A stretch of DNA of 64,000 bases from Phytophthora colocasiae (taxonomy: Eukaryota; Oomycota; Peronosporomycetes; Peronosporales; Peronosporaceae), in assembly GCA_018806915.1 (NCBI GenBank), contig JAGKQI010000022.1, forward strand, positions 471,208 through 535,207. The letters are read 5' to 3'. Both the position numbers and the translations under genes were made by a program. Position 1 is the first letter of the stretch. Every line of letters begins with the position of its first letter. Below, piece after piece: positions 11,143-22,192 of this stretch. The notes below the pieces were generated by a model. The model did no database searches. It had not been told where the DNA came from and saw only the letters and a program-made list of their open reading frames with translations.

Positions 11143-12053
11143 CTCTCCCCCTCCAAGATTCCGGATACCGTATCCGGAAAGTGTAAACACACGACGCGAT
11201 TATCGGCCGATGGCCACGGCACCTTGCCTTGCGCGGACGGCGCTGTCTCTCGTGCGTGTTACACGCCTCCGTACGCGATGCCACTTGGTACACACTTGGG
11301 CCCAATGCTTACCAAGCATAGGAGCCTACTGGCTCCAGTCAAGGGACTCTACGGGCGTGGGGAGAAGGCCACAAGTGGCGTATCGACGATATCACTGGAT
11401 TAATGATCCATAGGGCAAGCCTTCCAGGCTGCCAACGGTTCCACGAACCACACAGCAGTGGGGCCCACTCGCTTCACAGTTAATGTGACCCTCGGATGAG
11501 CACTGTGTGCAGGGCTTGATGCCCAAGTTGTCCTTGAAGCAGGCGCAAGCGCCACTATGTGTCACAGACACTGTGTCTTGTGAATACACGTGCTCAGCAC
11601 AGTCGTAGACACGACAACGAGCACCAGACAGCTAAGCTGTCGCTCAGGAGGAGCTTACCTACCTCCTACTGCTATGCAGCATGCGGGGTCCAATGCATTG
11701 GCATCCCTGGCATCCACAGTGCCTCATGACATAGTCATACCCATTGAACGCTTCTAGCGTCAGGTGATCGGATAGAATCCGTTTCCATCACCACTTGTAG
11801 CTTAGACAGAACGTCATTAAGACGGTTGTTCATCATGAACCATCTTCGCTTCATGATCGCGAAGCTCCGGGCCATAGGCCAGTGTTGTTAAAGGGTCATA
11901 GACCCTTGAAACACGCGCGCGAGGCGCATGTAGCTCTACTGCACTTGCGGTTTGAGCATTCGATGCCACGTCGACGGCACCGACGTGCTCGCCGCAAGTA
12001 TTGCAGCTACGGGTCAGAGCCTGAGCTCAGCAACGACCCTGTGGACTCCCACC
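11143..12053 (-). other. 3' untranslated region of the split GypA copy
   Basis: It is nearly the same as 1195-2105. The polypurine tract is at 11143-11154 (GGAGGGGGAGAG on the minus strand). It includes the conserved cysteine-rich sense frame (11589-11392). There is no other gene. Confidence 0.75.
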
Positions 12054-13279
12054 TTAGTGGGAGGTGCTTGGCACCCGGCGACTCCGTCGCACCCCCATCG
12101 GGCGGTCTGACACTGGGTGTGCCCGATCATACGCGTCAACGACGTCGGGGCAATCCTGCCGTAGTGGCACCTCAAACTCCCACGAGTTCTGTGAGTGAGG
12201 GTAACCTCGCCACTTCACCAGATACTGGCTGTGACCTTGGCGACGACGCCGCGCCATCAGGCGATCCACGTGATAGTGAAGCTCACCTTGCTCATCGAGC
12301 AGAGCAGGAGGAGGACGAGCGGTCGATGGGTTCTCGCGCTGCGAGTGTAGACGCGCTGCATTGCTTGCAGACCCGCGTCGGCTCGGTGAAGGAGCACGAC
12401 CACCACGTCGGTCATCCGGCCCATCGCTTAGCGACTGGTATCGAGGAGACCTAGAGTCGCGGGGACCGGTCTGAGTCGCCTCTGGTGCTGCATCAGCGGG
12501 TCTATGACCTCGAGCATCACGTTGCTCCGGATCGACAATACTTGTTGGTTCAGATGCAACCACCTGTGGCTTTGCCACCTGCTGCCGTGCAGCCTTCGTC
12601 CGACCCGGCGCCAGCGCCTCAGAACTCACAAGAGCAGGGTCCCGATATGGCTTAAGCAAGCCCACGTAGAACACAGGATGTGTTCGCATACGCTTTGGCA
12701 AGTCAAGCGTGTATGCCAGGCCCTTCTTGGCCACGACCGTGAACGGTCCAATGAAGCGCGGCCGCAACTTCGTCTTGAAGACGGCTGACACTGCGTGTGT
12801 AGGCAGGTTCTTAGCGTTTAATAAAACGTGGTCACCGACCTTGAACTCCCACATGTTGCTTCTGCCTTTGGCATCAGCTTGTTCCTTTTGAACATCTTGG
12901 CTTTCAGCCATTGCGTCACGCACACGGCGTAAGACGCTAAGCCTCATCGAGAGGAAGTCATCGACTTGCTTGCGAACAGCAAGGGGGCTGACATCAGCAA
13001 GCTCGGAGTCGAGCGACGGCACAGACTCTCCCCCACCAAGCCCAAGGCTACCGCGTGGTGGAGTGAGCGGGACGCGCGGATGCGCAAGGCCGTTCACGTA
13101 GAACGGGGTGAAGCCTGTCGAGGCATGCACCGCGTTGTTCATTGAGAACTCAACGAGAGGGAGCATAGCGCTCCAACGCTTCGGCGTTTCAGCGCATACG
13201 CTGCGGAGGATGTCCTCCAGGACGCGGTTCACGCGTTCAGTCTGACCGTCGGTCTGCGGATGATCCGCCGTGGACATGT
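12054..13279 (-). pseudogene. Right half of the split GypA pol: integrase end and chromodomain
   Basis: The 407-codon frame begins in the integrase core just before the catalytic Glu (DGQTERVNRV). It goes through the integrase C-terminus (RPRFIGPFTVV, HPVFYVGLLKPY) to a chromodomain (QYLVKWRGYP, NSWEFEVPLR). It starts exactly where 1-773 stops: coding-strand ACATG is repeated at both breakpoints and the frames agree. The coding sequence here has no stop, unlike the same part of E1. It lies on the opposite strand from its other half, 11 kb away, which is the mark of an inversion. Confidence 0.9.
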
Positions 13280-13480
13280 TGTAACGGGGATGTTACACGA
13301 ATGTTTCTCGTTGGTGTGTGACACACGTGGATACATTTATGTGGGTACATAATAGTGTGTGAACTCATGATACATTTATGTGGGTACATAATGGTGTGGC
13401 ACACACGAGTAGATACGTAGATGGCCTCAGAGCCTCACGTTGCATTTTGATTAGGATTTAGTATGTTAGATACTAAATCC
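13280..13480 (+). repeat. 5' LTR of E2, first part
   Basis: This is the start of the GypA LTR (TGTAACGGGG). It is broken at CTAAATCC (13473-13480), the 8-bp duplication made by the hAT insertion. Confidence 0.92.
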
Positions 13481-13700
13481 CACGCCTCCGACGAGTTTTG
13501 GTCGTCGGAGATAGTATTACCGGCTTTACCGATTTACAACCGAAAATGAAGACGGCAGTTTTGCTGTTTCAGTCTTGTACCCGAAATCTCACAAAACTTG
13601 GAGATGAAAAGAAATCTCTAGAGATTGTCTCCGTTGTTGAGATCGTGTGGATCCGCGTCTCCATAGGGTCTCTCAAAATGCCACGAAATCTCCTCGCAAT
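13481..13700. repeat. Left subterminal repeats of hAT
   Basis: GAAATCTC and close variants occur at about 13583, 13611 and 13685, with AATCTCC near 13698. The same words, mostly AAATCTC, recur at the right end (17788-17915). They are probable transposase binding sites. Confidence 0.5.
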
Positions 13701-13949
13701 CTCCTTGATTCATTGGCTGAAACGAAGCATTGTTTTGCAGCCGATCGTCGCTAAAACGGCGCTCGAAGGGGCGTAAAACTCCGGTAATGTTCAGTTCGAC
13801 GTTGCTGGCGCAACTTTGGAGGGTGCGGCTGTCGCCACGATGGAACTCAGCGCAGTGCTTGTCGTGGTCAGCCAGTTCTTGGCCTCTGAGGTCACAACGC
13901 AGTCTACTCCCAGTCGCCAACAACTCCACCTTTTACCAAGTCTCGAACC

Positions 13950-16205
13950 ATGCCGGTGCACTTGATACCTCCAAGCATTCGCGACGCCATTAATGCCTTC
14001 GAGCCGCCAGCTGGATTTATAGTGCTACCACCACGGCGGAACGAGAAATCAATAATTTTTTCGTACGGAGTGAGGCTGATTAAGGAGCCCGACAACTCAT
14101 CCAGCGAACCAGACAGCAGTGCACCAGCTATATGGATGTGTTTGGCCGGCGCGAACTGCAGATCCCAAGATGTATCATTTCCTCTGTCGACTGGCAAAAC
14201 ATCAGCGGCTACCAAGCATCTGAAAAAAGCGCATGATGTTACGTCTGAACGGACTGAAGTGAGCAACGATCGTCGGCGGACCCGCGAAAGCGACTTGGAT
14301 CGTGTGCGAAACTCACAGGTGTTTCGGGACGATCCTGGGCGTGTGTACGTATTGATGGAGACACTCCGGATCGTGAATAACAACTTACCCTTTCGCCTGG
14401 GTGAATATGAAGAGTCGATCACTATCCGCGAACTTGTGTACAAGAACTCCGTACAGCCCGCGATGAATGCAAAGGTGGTTAGCCACTCGATCGTGGAGCT
14501 ATACGCATCGACCAAGGGAGTGCTGGAGGACCTCCTGCGATCGAATCGAATTGGCTCAGCGCCGACATTTACAGCGGTTGCCGACTTCTGGAGCTCCAAG
14601 GTGCAAGCGACGAAGTATCTGGGACTTCGGTTGTACTTGGTCACGGAACAATTTGAGCTCAAGTCGGTGCTGCTTGGAACACGGCACTTCGTACCTCGTT
14701 ACGGCGAACGAGAAGGCGGCATCCGGCGGCCGTTCCGCCGCTGGCTCAGCGATATTCTACGTGACTTTGGACTATCGCCCCGTGACTTATACGGATCAAC
14801 GACGGATGCAGGACCAGATGTACGGTGGATGATGACCGAAGGGCTCAAACTGAACTGGCAGTGGTGTATCCCGCATTTAACAAATGCTGCTACAAAGGCT
14901 GCCTGCGGCATGGTAACTAGCGTCGACCAATCAAAAAAACCAGCAATGACAGCGCTTATCCGGCGTATTGTGAAGACTATTTACACGGTTAAACACGTGG
15001 AGGTGATGGGATCTTTGTTCGAGGAGCTGTGTCTTTATGGCAAGGGTGGGAAATCACCACACCAGCTACTAGAGTATCGAGCACACCGGTTTCTTGGTCT
15101 CACCCGTGTGATAAAGCGTATTTTGGACTTGTGGGAGCCACTTGTGACGTGGTATGCTGAGCGGCTGGACAGGGCTCGCAGGAGCAATGCTGATCTTCCT
15201 GCTGGTTTTCCGCTGGAACGCGACTATCAGCACCTTACACAGATTCTGTCTCTCCTACAACCGATAACTTTGGTGAACATAAAGAGTCAAGGCGAGAGTG
15301 CCAACCAAGTGGACGTACTTCTTATACTGTACAAGTTGCGCATAACAGTTCTCGACTGTTCAAAAGAGCTTCGAGACTACCGGTCAACAAACACTCACCG
15401 CATCGCGTTTAGACCTGAAGACCTGACGCCATTAGCCGCCTCAACGCGCTCGTTGCTCTACAGCTCCTTCCACGCACGATTCTTTTCTCGGTATACGGAC
15501 CGCAAAGAGATCGCAAAGTGTTCGTTTGTATTGAGATGCAACTTTTCTCCATCCAAACTTCAAGAATTTTGATGGTTTCCTCAGAAAGATCATTACACTA
15601 TGTAATGCCGATTCTAATGGCGTTCCCACCGCTGCTGGAGAGAGGAACTTCGCGAAGATCAAGAAGATCATTTACGACAAAGTGAGGTCGTTGATGAATA
15701 CAGTGGCTATGCCTCGAGAATCCAGCTTACCGGTTGCTGTTGATGAACCCCTGCCAGCTCCTCCTACTCTGTTTTCGGAGGATATGATGGAATGTTTTGG
15801 AGACATCATCCATGAGGAGCGCGTTGCACCCGAGGCTATTAACGACATGAATGCTGCGCGAGTTGACGAAGAGCTGGAGAGGTGGGAGGGGCAGCAATGT
15901 CGATCCAAATGAACGACAATCGGCCGGAAAATGTGTTAGAGTTTTGGAAACGCCAAGTTGATAACGGGACGTTCAAGTTCTTGCCACTGGTGGCTCGAAT
16001 TTTATTTGCCATTCCGTCCTCTTCCGCACAGATTGAGCGAGATTTCGGCACCGCTGGGCAGTTAGTAACACCGCAACGTGGCTCAATTGCACCGCACAAT
16101 GTCGACATGTCGGCATTTTTAAACTGCAATCGACAATTTGTCGATGTCACACAATGCCCCAAGCTTCACACCGAGATATTGACACGTATATCCCATCCAA
16201 CGTGA
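13950..16205 (+). pseudogene. hAT transposase, frameshifted
   Basis: The first frame (13950-15572, 540 codons) starts with an N-terminal BED-type zinc finger (Trp then Cys, Cys, His, His in WMCLAGANC and HLKKAH). It continues into the RNase H-like core with Asp at AVADFWSS and at TTDAGPDVRWM. A frameshift near 15545 moves the reading to the frame that ends at 15912. A second near 15895 moves it to 15882-16205, which holds the hAT C-terminal dimerisation domain (FWKRQ, FAIPSSSAQIERDFG, LNCN). The order and length (about 750 residues) fit a whole hAT transposase. It would cut and paste the element, but this copy cannot make a full enzyme. Confidence 0.88.
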
Positions 16206-16374
16206 AGGTTGGACTGGAGGTCGAGGACACGGAGAATTGCGAGCTGTTAAGTGGGTATTTTTCTCCCGATAGCGATGATGAGGCTGAAGTAGATACGAAA
16301 TGTATGAAGAGCAAATGAAAGAAGTACATGAAATTCAGTAATGCCTTTGTATAATAGAATCATGTTTGATCCCG

Positions 16375-17683
16375 TCACTGCTTCTCCAGGTACGCGCCTT
16401 TCATCAGCGCTTCGGCGAGTTTCATTGCGTCGACAGCCCGTTGTTTCTTGATTCTTTTCCGTTCGTCACTGCACCTCTTCACGGCTTCTCGAATTTGATC
16501 TGCTTTCGAAGGAATAGATCCACGTTTCTTGTGAGAGCTAGCCTTGCTTGTTTGCTTCTTGCTGTTAGAAAGTTGACGAGATCGACTCAGTGCACGCTCT
16601 GCAACCTTGGCCTGCTCCGATCTGCGAGCGATATCAAGCCCTGGGTCTTGGGGAAGGCTTGGCCTCGTCAGCACGCTTTCGGATCGACGTTGTTCATGAA
16701 AGTAATCGTTGAGATGTCCAGCAATGCATTTTCTTCATCTTTGGCGCTTCCAAATTTTCGTCTGAGGACGAATCACTTTCACCTTTGGTAATTTCGATGG
16801 TGGCAGCATTGGTTGTGGTCGAGCGAAGTTCAATTGCCGAGGAAATGGCATTACCAATCGGGGCTTGGGACTGGACGTTTTGTTTGCTTACAAACGTCTG
16901 CAGGATTTCTTCTGCCCGAAGCGCAGCGCTAAAACCAATTACAGACCGCTGGCACTCGGTTATTTCTTGTTGCAAAGACTCTGTTATAGCATTACGTGCC
17001 CTTGATTCTTCAGCATGATGCCTTCGAATAGCTGTCTTCGCTTTCTTCACAGCGCAACTCTTTGACTCCTCCAGTTGAACTGTGACCTGCTTCTGAAATT
17101 CGTTTAACTGTTTCTCCATCAGCTTCATTATTTCTCGACCTTGTGTCGTAATAGCCAAGCTAATCTCTGCCTCAACTTGTTCTATATGCGCAGTGAGTAC
17201 TTCGCGCATCCTCTGATCCAAGCTTGCCTGTAGCTGATTTTCCAGCTGCTTGAACCTCTCGGTAAAGCGCACATCACTAATATGGGCATGCTCGACGGCG
17301 TGCGCTTCAGCTACAGCCCGTGCTTGAGTCTGAGCCACATCATTTGCGACGGATATCGCCGATTGTAGTCTCGAGTTAACGTGTTCCTCGAGAGCCACAG
17401 GGTCGATATGCGATGATCGTATTATGTCCATAAGTATGTTCGTCCTTGACTCCGCTTCTGCTCGTGCTTGTTGGACTCGTGCCTCCGTGTACAGCTGCTG
17501 CTGCTGTGCTAAGATCTGCTGGTTTGCATGAAGCTGGAACTGGTTTGCAGCGAGACCTTGAGCTTGGACGGAGACTTGAGCCATTGCCATCCCTATCGTG
17601 AGGTGCTTGTTTTTGTTTGCTACGTCCCCACCGTAGACCACGAGGTCTGAAGACTGTGGAAGTCCATGCTGCTCGGAGGACAT
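16375..17683 (-). pseudogene. Coiled-coil accessory protein of the hAT element
   Basis: The main frame runs 17683-16694 (329 codons) and is almost all helical. It is rich in Ala, Gln and Glu, with heptad-like stretches (QVQAQGLAANQFQLHANQQ, then RFKQLENQLQASLDQRMREV) and then SDSSSDENLE. After frame breaks near 16720-16680 a Lys/Arg-rich tail continues to 16375 (RSRQLSNSKKQ, KRCSDERKRIKKQ). It lies inside the hAT ends, convergent with the transposase. I recognise no family. It could be a second element protein or a captured host gene; a nuclear role is suggested only by the basic tail. Confidence 0.6.
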
Positions 17684-17779
17684 TGTGGAGCGGCTCTTTA
17701 AAATGCTGTATCTTGAGGTCTAAATCTTCAAGCAGGTTGACCAATACCAAAATGATAAAATAGGCCAATCAAAGCCTCA

Positions 17780-17939
17780 AGCATGAAAATCTCTCAAATC
17801 TCCCTCCATTTAAGTACGACTTCTTCACCTTAAGTACGGGAGACAGGAGAAATAAAAATAAGAGAAACCGTCTCTCTCAATTCAAAATCTCCCCCGTTTA
17901 TTTGGAGATCAATCTCCGTCTCCTCTCCTTCTAGGCGTG
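17780..17939. repeat. Right subterminal repeats of hAT
   Basis: AAATCTC at about 17788 and 17797, AAAATCTCC near 17885 and AATCTCC near 17911 mirror the left-end words. The terminal AGGCGTG ends at 17939. Confidence 0.5.
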
Positions 17940-17947
17940 CTAAATCC

Positions 17948-18166
17948 GTTACATTTAGGATTAGGGCAATAAAGTCAATAAAAATCAGTTTGCATTTTAC
18001 ATAGTTAGTGTTAGTCCTTTGTTATAGGGACACTGACTCTGTGAGTCCCGTATTTAGTGGACTACTTGGTTCTTGTATAGAACCGAAGGCTAGTGCCTTG
18101 CAAGCAGGACTCTACGAGTCAACTAAACTTCCTCTGTGCCGTGCACACCTACGCAGCCCCGCTGCA
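17948..18166 (+). repeat. 5' LTR of E2, second part
   Basis: The GypA LTR continues after the hAT duplication (17940-17947) and ends CCCCGCTGCA. Together with 13280-13480 it makes 420 bp, equal to the 3' LTR. Confidence 0.92.
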
Positions 18167-18168
18167 TC

Positions 18169-18186
18169 TGATAGCACTTGTAGTCA
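18169..18186 (+). other. Primer binding site of E2, mutated
   Basis: It reads TGATAGCACTTGTAGTC where E1 has TGGTAGCACTTG. The third base, which pairs with the tRNA CCA end, is changed, so priming would be weakened. Confidence 0.7.
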
Positions 18187-18223
18187 ATCCAACTCCTGAG
18201 TTGAAGACTGTTTCTCTGTGAGA

Positions 18224-19196
18224 ATGGAGCCAGAAGCATACGCTCACTTGACTCCGAGTCAGCGGGACACGCTTAACAAGCTTACGTCCTTGCTGGGCCC
18301 GGAAGGTACGGCGCACCTTGCGTCCCAAGGGCCGGAGGCCGTCAACGCGCGCCTCGAGGCATTTGCCTCGTACGAAAACGCTCTCGTCGAGCACATTCAG
18401 CGGAATGTAACAGGGGTTACCCCTGCTCCGAGAGCTAAGCCCGTCACGCTCAGCGTGAAGACCTTCCTCGGGAATGAGGGAGAGAACCTCCTTTTGTGGA
18501 CCCGAGAGGTCGAAATGGCCATGGGGGCCGCCATGCTTCCAGTTGGAGGGGCAACGCGTTGCGTTTGCCATCTCTAAGCTCGAAGGACGAGCACGAGAAT
18601 GGGCCTTGACGTCTGGGACGTCGGTAGAAGCGGCCTTCCCCACGTGGGGCGAGCTAAAGGCCAAGCTCACGCAAGTGTTTGCTCCGCCTAACCAGGCGTA
18701 TCGCGTGCGGTCACGCTTCCTTGCTTGTCGCCAGGGCAAGAAGGATCTGGTGGACTATGTCCAAGAGCTGCGCACGCTCATTGCTGGCATGGCTGCCGAC
18801 CCTCTACCTGAGGTGGTCGCCGTGACCGTCTTCATGGAAGGCTTACGAGCTGGCGTGGCCAGGACGGAGACATTCCGTCAGAACCCCCACAGCTTCGAAG
18901 ATGCTGTCAGCGTGGCATTGAATGCCGAACACAACTTTAAGTTGTCGAGGGTCGGTGCTAGCAGCACAGGGTCCGGTGGACCTGAGCCCATGGACCTCAG
19001 CTATGCTGAAGATGAGGTAGCTGAGCTACGAGCTGCGGTGCAGCGTATGAGCACCCGCCGGTGCTATACATGCGGCAGTCCCACACACCTGAGGCCCAAT
19101 TGACCTCTGCGCAAAGAGCGCGCCGACCAGAATGGCCGCAACCCTGTCGCGGGTCCCGCTTTGGGCTCTGCCCAGGGAAACGCCGGCTCCCAGTAG
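18224..19196 (+). pseudogene. E2 gag, frameshifted and stopped
   Basis: The start ATG at 18224 gives [10 protein letters not shown]. The first frame is good to about 18530, where an extra base (CTTCC for CTCC) throws it out. The second frame carries on to 19103. A TGA at 19101-19103 stands exactly at the last Cys of the zinc knuckle (CYTCGSPTHLRPN then stop; E1 has TGC). The normal gag stop is the TAG at 19194-19196 in the frameshift hairpin. It would be the capsid/nucleocapsid protein if whole. Confidence 0.88.
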
Positions 19197-20691
19197 ACGC
19201 GGGGCGGTCTACTGGGGAAGAACTGAGTTCTGCAGTGCGTGAGAGGCACTGGGGCTCAGCCCCGAAGAGCTCCGTGCTCTTGAACACGGAACGTGTGAGC
19301 AAGCAGGGCTTGCTGGTCGTCCAGGTGGACGTGAAGGGCTTTGAGAAGCCGTGGATCGTGTTGATCGATTCGGGGGCGTCTGGCAACTACGTCAGACGCT
19401 CCACCGTTGAAGGTAGTCAGCAATATGCTGAGGCGCTTCGAGCGCGAAGAGGTGACACAGTCACAGTCCGTCTAGCGACGGGCGTCCGTGTCACGGTGGC
19501 CAAGGTCCCCATGGACCTGCGGCTGAAGTTCTTGGACTTCGATAGCGTGGAACGCTGCTTGGTCCTGGACCTGGATTCGAGGTACGACCTCATCCTTGGC
19601 ATGGCGTGGCTGGAGCTCCACGAGCCATGGATTGATTGGAGGTCGAAGACCTTAGGTGCTACGCACTTCTCTCCTAGTGGAGCTTTGGCGAGTCATGAAC
19701 CCACCTCTGCTAGGAAGCAGAAGCGCTATTGGCGCGAGCATCGAGCCGAGTCGGCTATGATGCTGGAAGTCGGTGTGTCCGAGTTGGTGGACAGCACCGA
19801 GTGCGAGGACCGCAGTCCTGTTGAGCGCGTAGCGCTGGTTGACAGTGAGTCAACGTGTGGGCAAAGCTCACGTAACCCCTGTGGGGCGGCACGTACTCCG
19901 CCGAGTGACGCCGGTCATGGACCGTCACTGGATGCCGATGGCATCGGGCCTTACCAGGCCGTGAACTGTGGGGCGGCACGTACTCCGTCGAGTGATACTG
20001 GTCGTGGACCAAGTCGATCGCTGAGTGTCTCTGACACTGGACCTGTTACGGTCATTGATTGTGCAGCGGCACGTACTCCGCTGAGCGGCATCGGTCGTCG
20101 ACCGAGTGGATCGCAGAGTGTCACTGACACTGGGCCTGAAGGGGCCGAAACCTGTGCGGCGGCACGTACTCCGTCTAGTGACGTCGGCGGTAGACCGAGT
20201 CAGTCACTGAGTGTCACTGACACTGGGCCGGGCAAGGCCATTACCCAGGCAGCGGCACGTACTCCGTCGAGTGGACGTTCGTCGGCTAGGCGACGACGTC
20301 GTAAGGCCCTATGGGCGAGACGCTCTGCGTCTGAGTCGTCCGTGACGTCAAGTGTCAACGCACGGGAGGGCTGTGGGCAGATATACACTCTGGTTGATGG
20401 AGTGGACGGCAGTGCCGAAGGCAGCGTCCTGCTGGACGGACTGCCGAGTGTTGACAAGCTCCTTGAGCTAGAAGAGATGTCGTTCGCCGACTTTGGCGAT
20501 GCCTTGAAGGCTGGCGAACTCGCCGAGGTGGTCATCGTTCGACCTGAAGAGGAGTTAAAATCATCGTCCCTCGTTGACGAGTCCGTCTTGGCCGAGGTCA
20601 AGAAGGCGCTGAGCGCCAGGAGTGGATCGAAGATCCTCGAATCCCTCGGATCCCTTCTACTCCTTGCTGAAGGAATATGGAGACGTTGTCT
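19061..20691 (+). pseudogene. E2 pol, first part: protease and linker, cut by E3
   Basis: The frame is open from before the frameshift site to the E3 insertion. It has the aspartic protease (VLIDSGASGNYV), the LGMAWL motif of the protease end, and five or so AARTPSS linker repeats (about 19873-20285). Just before the reverse transcriptase it meets the E3 LTR. Pol resumes at 29001 after the repeated CAAAG. Confidence 0.92.
19175..19216 (+). promoter_or_regulatory. -1 ribosomal frameshift signal of E2
   Basis: GGGAAAC at 19175-19181 in gag phase, a 7-nt spacer, then a 10-bp hairpin (19189-19198 with 19207-19216) around the loop GCGGGGCG. It is identical to the E1 signal. Confidence 0.85.
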
Positions 20692-20696
20692 CAAAG

Positions 20697-21156
20697 TGTA
20701 ACGGGGTTACACGTACAAGTGGTTGTACCACTTGTAACTCTAACAGTTAGGATAACTGTTAGAGGTTGGAAATGGGCCTCAGACCTTGGTGTGCTGTACA
20801 CACCAATGGATACATGGGCGAACCACATTATTGGGTGGTTCGTGTGCATTTGTGCATATTATTGGTAGAAAGTAACGGATTTCTACCAATCACTGAGCAG
20901 AGTTTCTGCCAACCACACGTTGGCAGACCCTTTAGAAATAGATAACAAACAGTTTTAGGAGGTCCATAATTGGCTTATGCCAAATTCAATAACAGCTCTC
21001 ATTTTACGGTATTTTGCAGTTTAATTTAGTTATATTTGATTTAGTTATACTTATTTAAATAAGTATACTTAAATTAAGTCTAATCTACTTGCACGCTTCC
21101 TCATACACGTAAGCGCACGTGTACGCCATCTAATAGGTCTAGGTAGACAAATTACA
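20697..21156 (+). repeat. 5' LTR of E3
   Basis: A 460-bp LTR. It contains several inverted repeats, such as CTCTAACAGT/AACTGTTAGAG, ATTGGTAGAAA/TTCTACCAAT and the 22-bp palindrome at 21046-21067. The primer binding site TGGTAGCACTTTGTAGTCC follows at 21159. Confidence 0.94.
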
Positions 21157-21158
21157 CC

Positions 21159-21177
21159 TGGTAGCACTTTGTAGTCC
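21159..21177 (+). other. Primer binding site of E3
   Basis: TGGTAGCACTTTGTAGTCC lies two bases after the LTR. It shares TGGTAGCACTT with E1 and E4. Confidence 0.78.
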
Positions 21178-21205
21178 GTCCCACGACCGACTGCTGTTCG
21201 TTCGT

Positions 21206-22192
21206 ATGGAGTCATACGAACGCGGGGTAGAGAACTCCCCAATGGATGAGGGATCCGCTGGGACCCCTCACATGTCCGTGACGCGCACGGACTGTGCCCA
21301 CCTGTCAGATCCAGAGTGGGAAGCTCTCCAAAGACTTTCACAAGTCATTGGAGAGGCAGCGGTAGCGACGATGCTTCGTACGCTATCGCCGACAGAGCAA
21401 CACGGTGTTGCTCTGGGGTACATTGTTAAGGAGCAACGAGATGTTGCTGCCTCGGTGGCTTCCCCTAAGCCACGCGTGGAGTCGTTGAAACTCCACGTGA
21501 GTACCTACACGGGGAAGGAGGACGAGACCCTCCTTCGTTGGCTTGTCGAACTTGACACAGCCGTTGCGGCTCGACGTATCGTCGATCCGATGTCGAAGGT
21601 CGCGTTCGCCATGTCATGTCTTGGCGGACGTGCGAGGAGTTGGGCCTATGGGCGCCGACTCTCGGATCCTACGTGCTTCAGCACGTATGAGGTGTTCAAG
21701 CAGGAACTCAAGCTTGCGTTTGAGCCTCCGAAGAACGAGTTCAGATCGAGAGCAGAGTTTCTCGATCTGCAACAGGGCAAGGATGATGTTCACACCTTTG
21801 CCCAGCGTGCTCGATACTTGGTATCGAACATAGTGGCCAACCCGATCGACGAGGCGACCAAGGTCGTCACGTTCATGAAGGGACTAAGAGATGGTCCCGT
21901 CAAAACATATCTCTTCCGAGAGTATCCGAATACTCTCGAGGAGGCGATCAGCCTTGCAATGCAAGAGGAGTTTAGCCGGCGTCAAGCTAAACTCCATGCG
22001 AACGCGCCGAAGCCGGCGCGTCCTGTTGTGAAGACGGGAGGTCCGGAACCTATGGACCTCTCGAGTGCTACGACTGCTGGTCAACAGCAGCGTAGATACG
22101 GCAAGGTTCGATGTTACAAGTGTAGTAACATCGGTCACTATGCACGCGAGTGCACAGCGGGCGGGCGTTCAAAAAACGCCAAGGACCAGTAG
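21206..22192 (+). CDS. E3 gag, intact
   Basis: The 328-residue gag has no breaks. The N-terminal part is a leader and helical region (DPEWEALQRLSQVIGEAA). The middle is the retrotransposon gag/capsid domain (RRIVDPMSKVAFAMSCLGG, then FLDLQQGKDDVHTFAQRAR, VVTFMKGLRDG). The end has the PEPMDLS motif seen also in GypA gag and a CCHC zinc knuckle (CYKCSNIGHYAREC). It would assemble the particle and bind RNA. The ATG at 21206 is the first after the primer site. The TAG stop (22190-22192) lies inside the frameshift hairpin. Confidence 0.92.
   Translation: MESYERGVENSPMDEGSAGTPHMSVTRTDCAHLSDPEWEALQRLSQVIGEAAVATMLRTLSPTEQHGVALGYIVKEQRDVAASVASPKPRVESLKLHVSTYTGKEDETLLRWLVELDTAVAARRIVDPMSKVAFAMSCLGGRARSWAYGRRLSDPTCFSTYEVFKQELKLAFEPPKNEFRSRAEFLDLQQGKDDVHTFAQRARYLVSNIVANPIDEATKVVTFMKGLRDGPVKTYLFREYPNTLEEAISLAMQEEFSRRQAKLHANAPKPARPVVKTGGPEPMDLSSATTAGQQQRRYGKVRCYKCSNIGHYARECTAGGRSKNAKDQ

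Larger units (their letters stand above)
13481..17939 (+). mobile_element. hAT DNA transposon inserted in the E2 LTR
   Basis: The element is 4,459 bp, flanked by an exact 8-bp duplication CTAAATCC (13473-13480 and 17940-17947), the hAT hallmark. The ends are short inverted repeats: CACGCCT at the left and its complement AGGCGTG at the right. Repeated AAATCTC/AATCTCC words lie within about 250 bp of the left end and 150 bp of the right end, like the subterminal transposase sites of other hATs. It holds a broken transposase (+) and a convergent coiled-coil gene (-). Confidence 0.93.
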
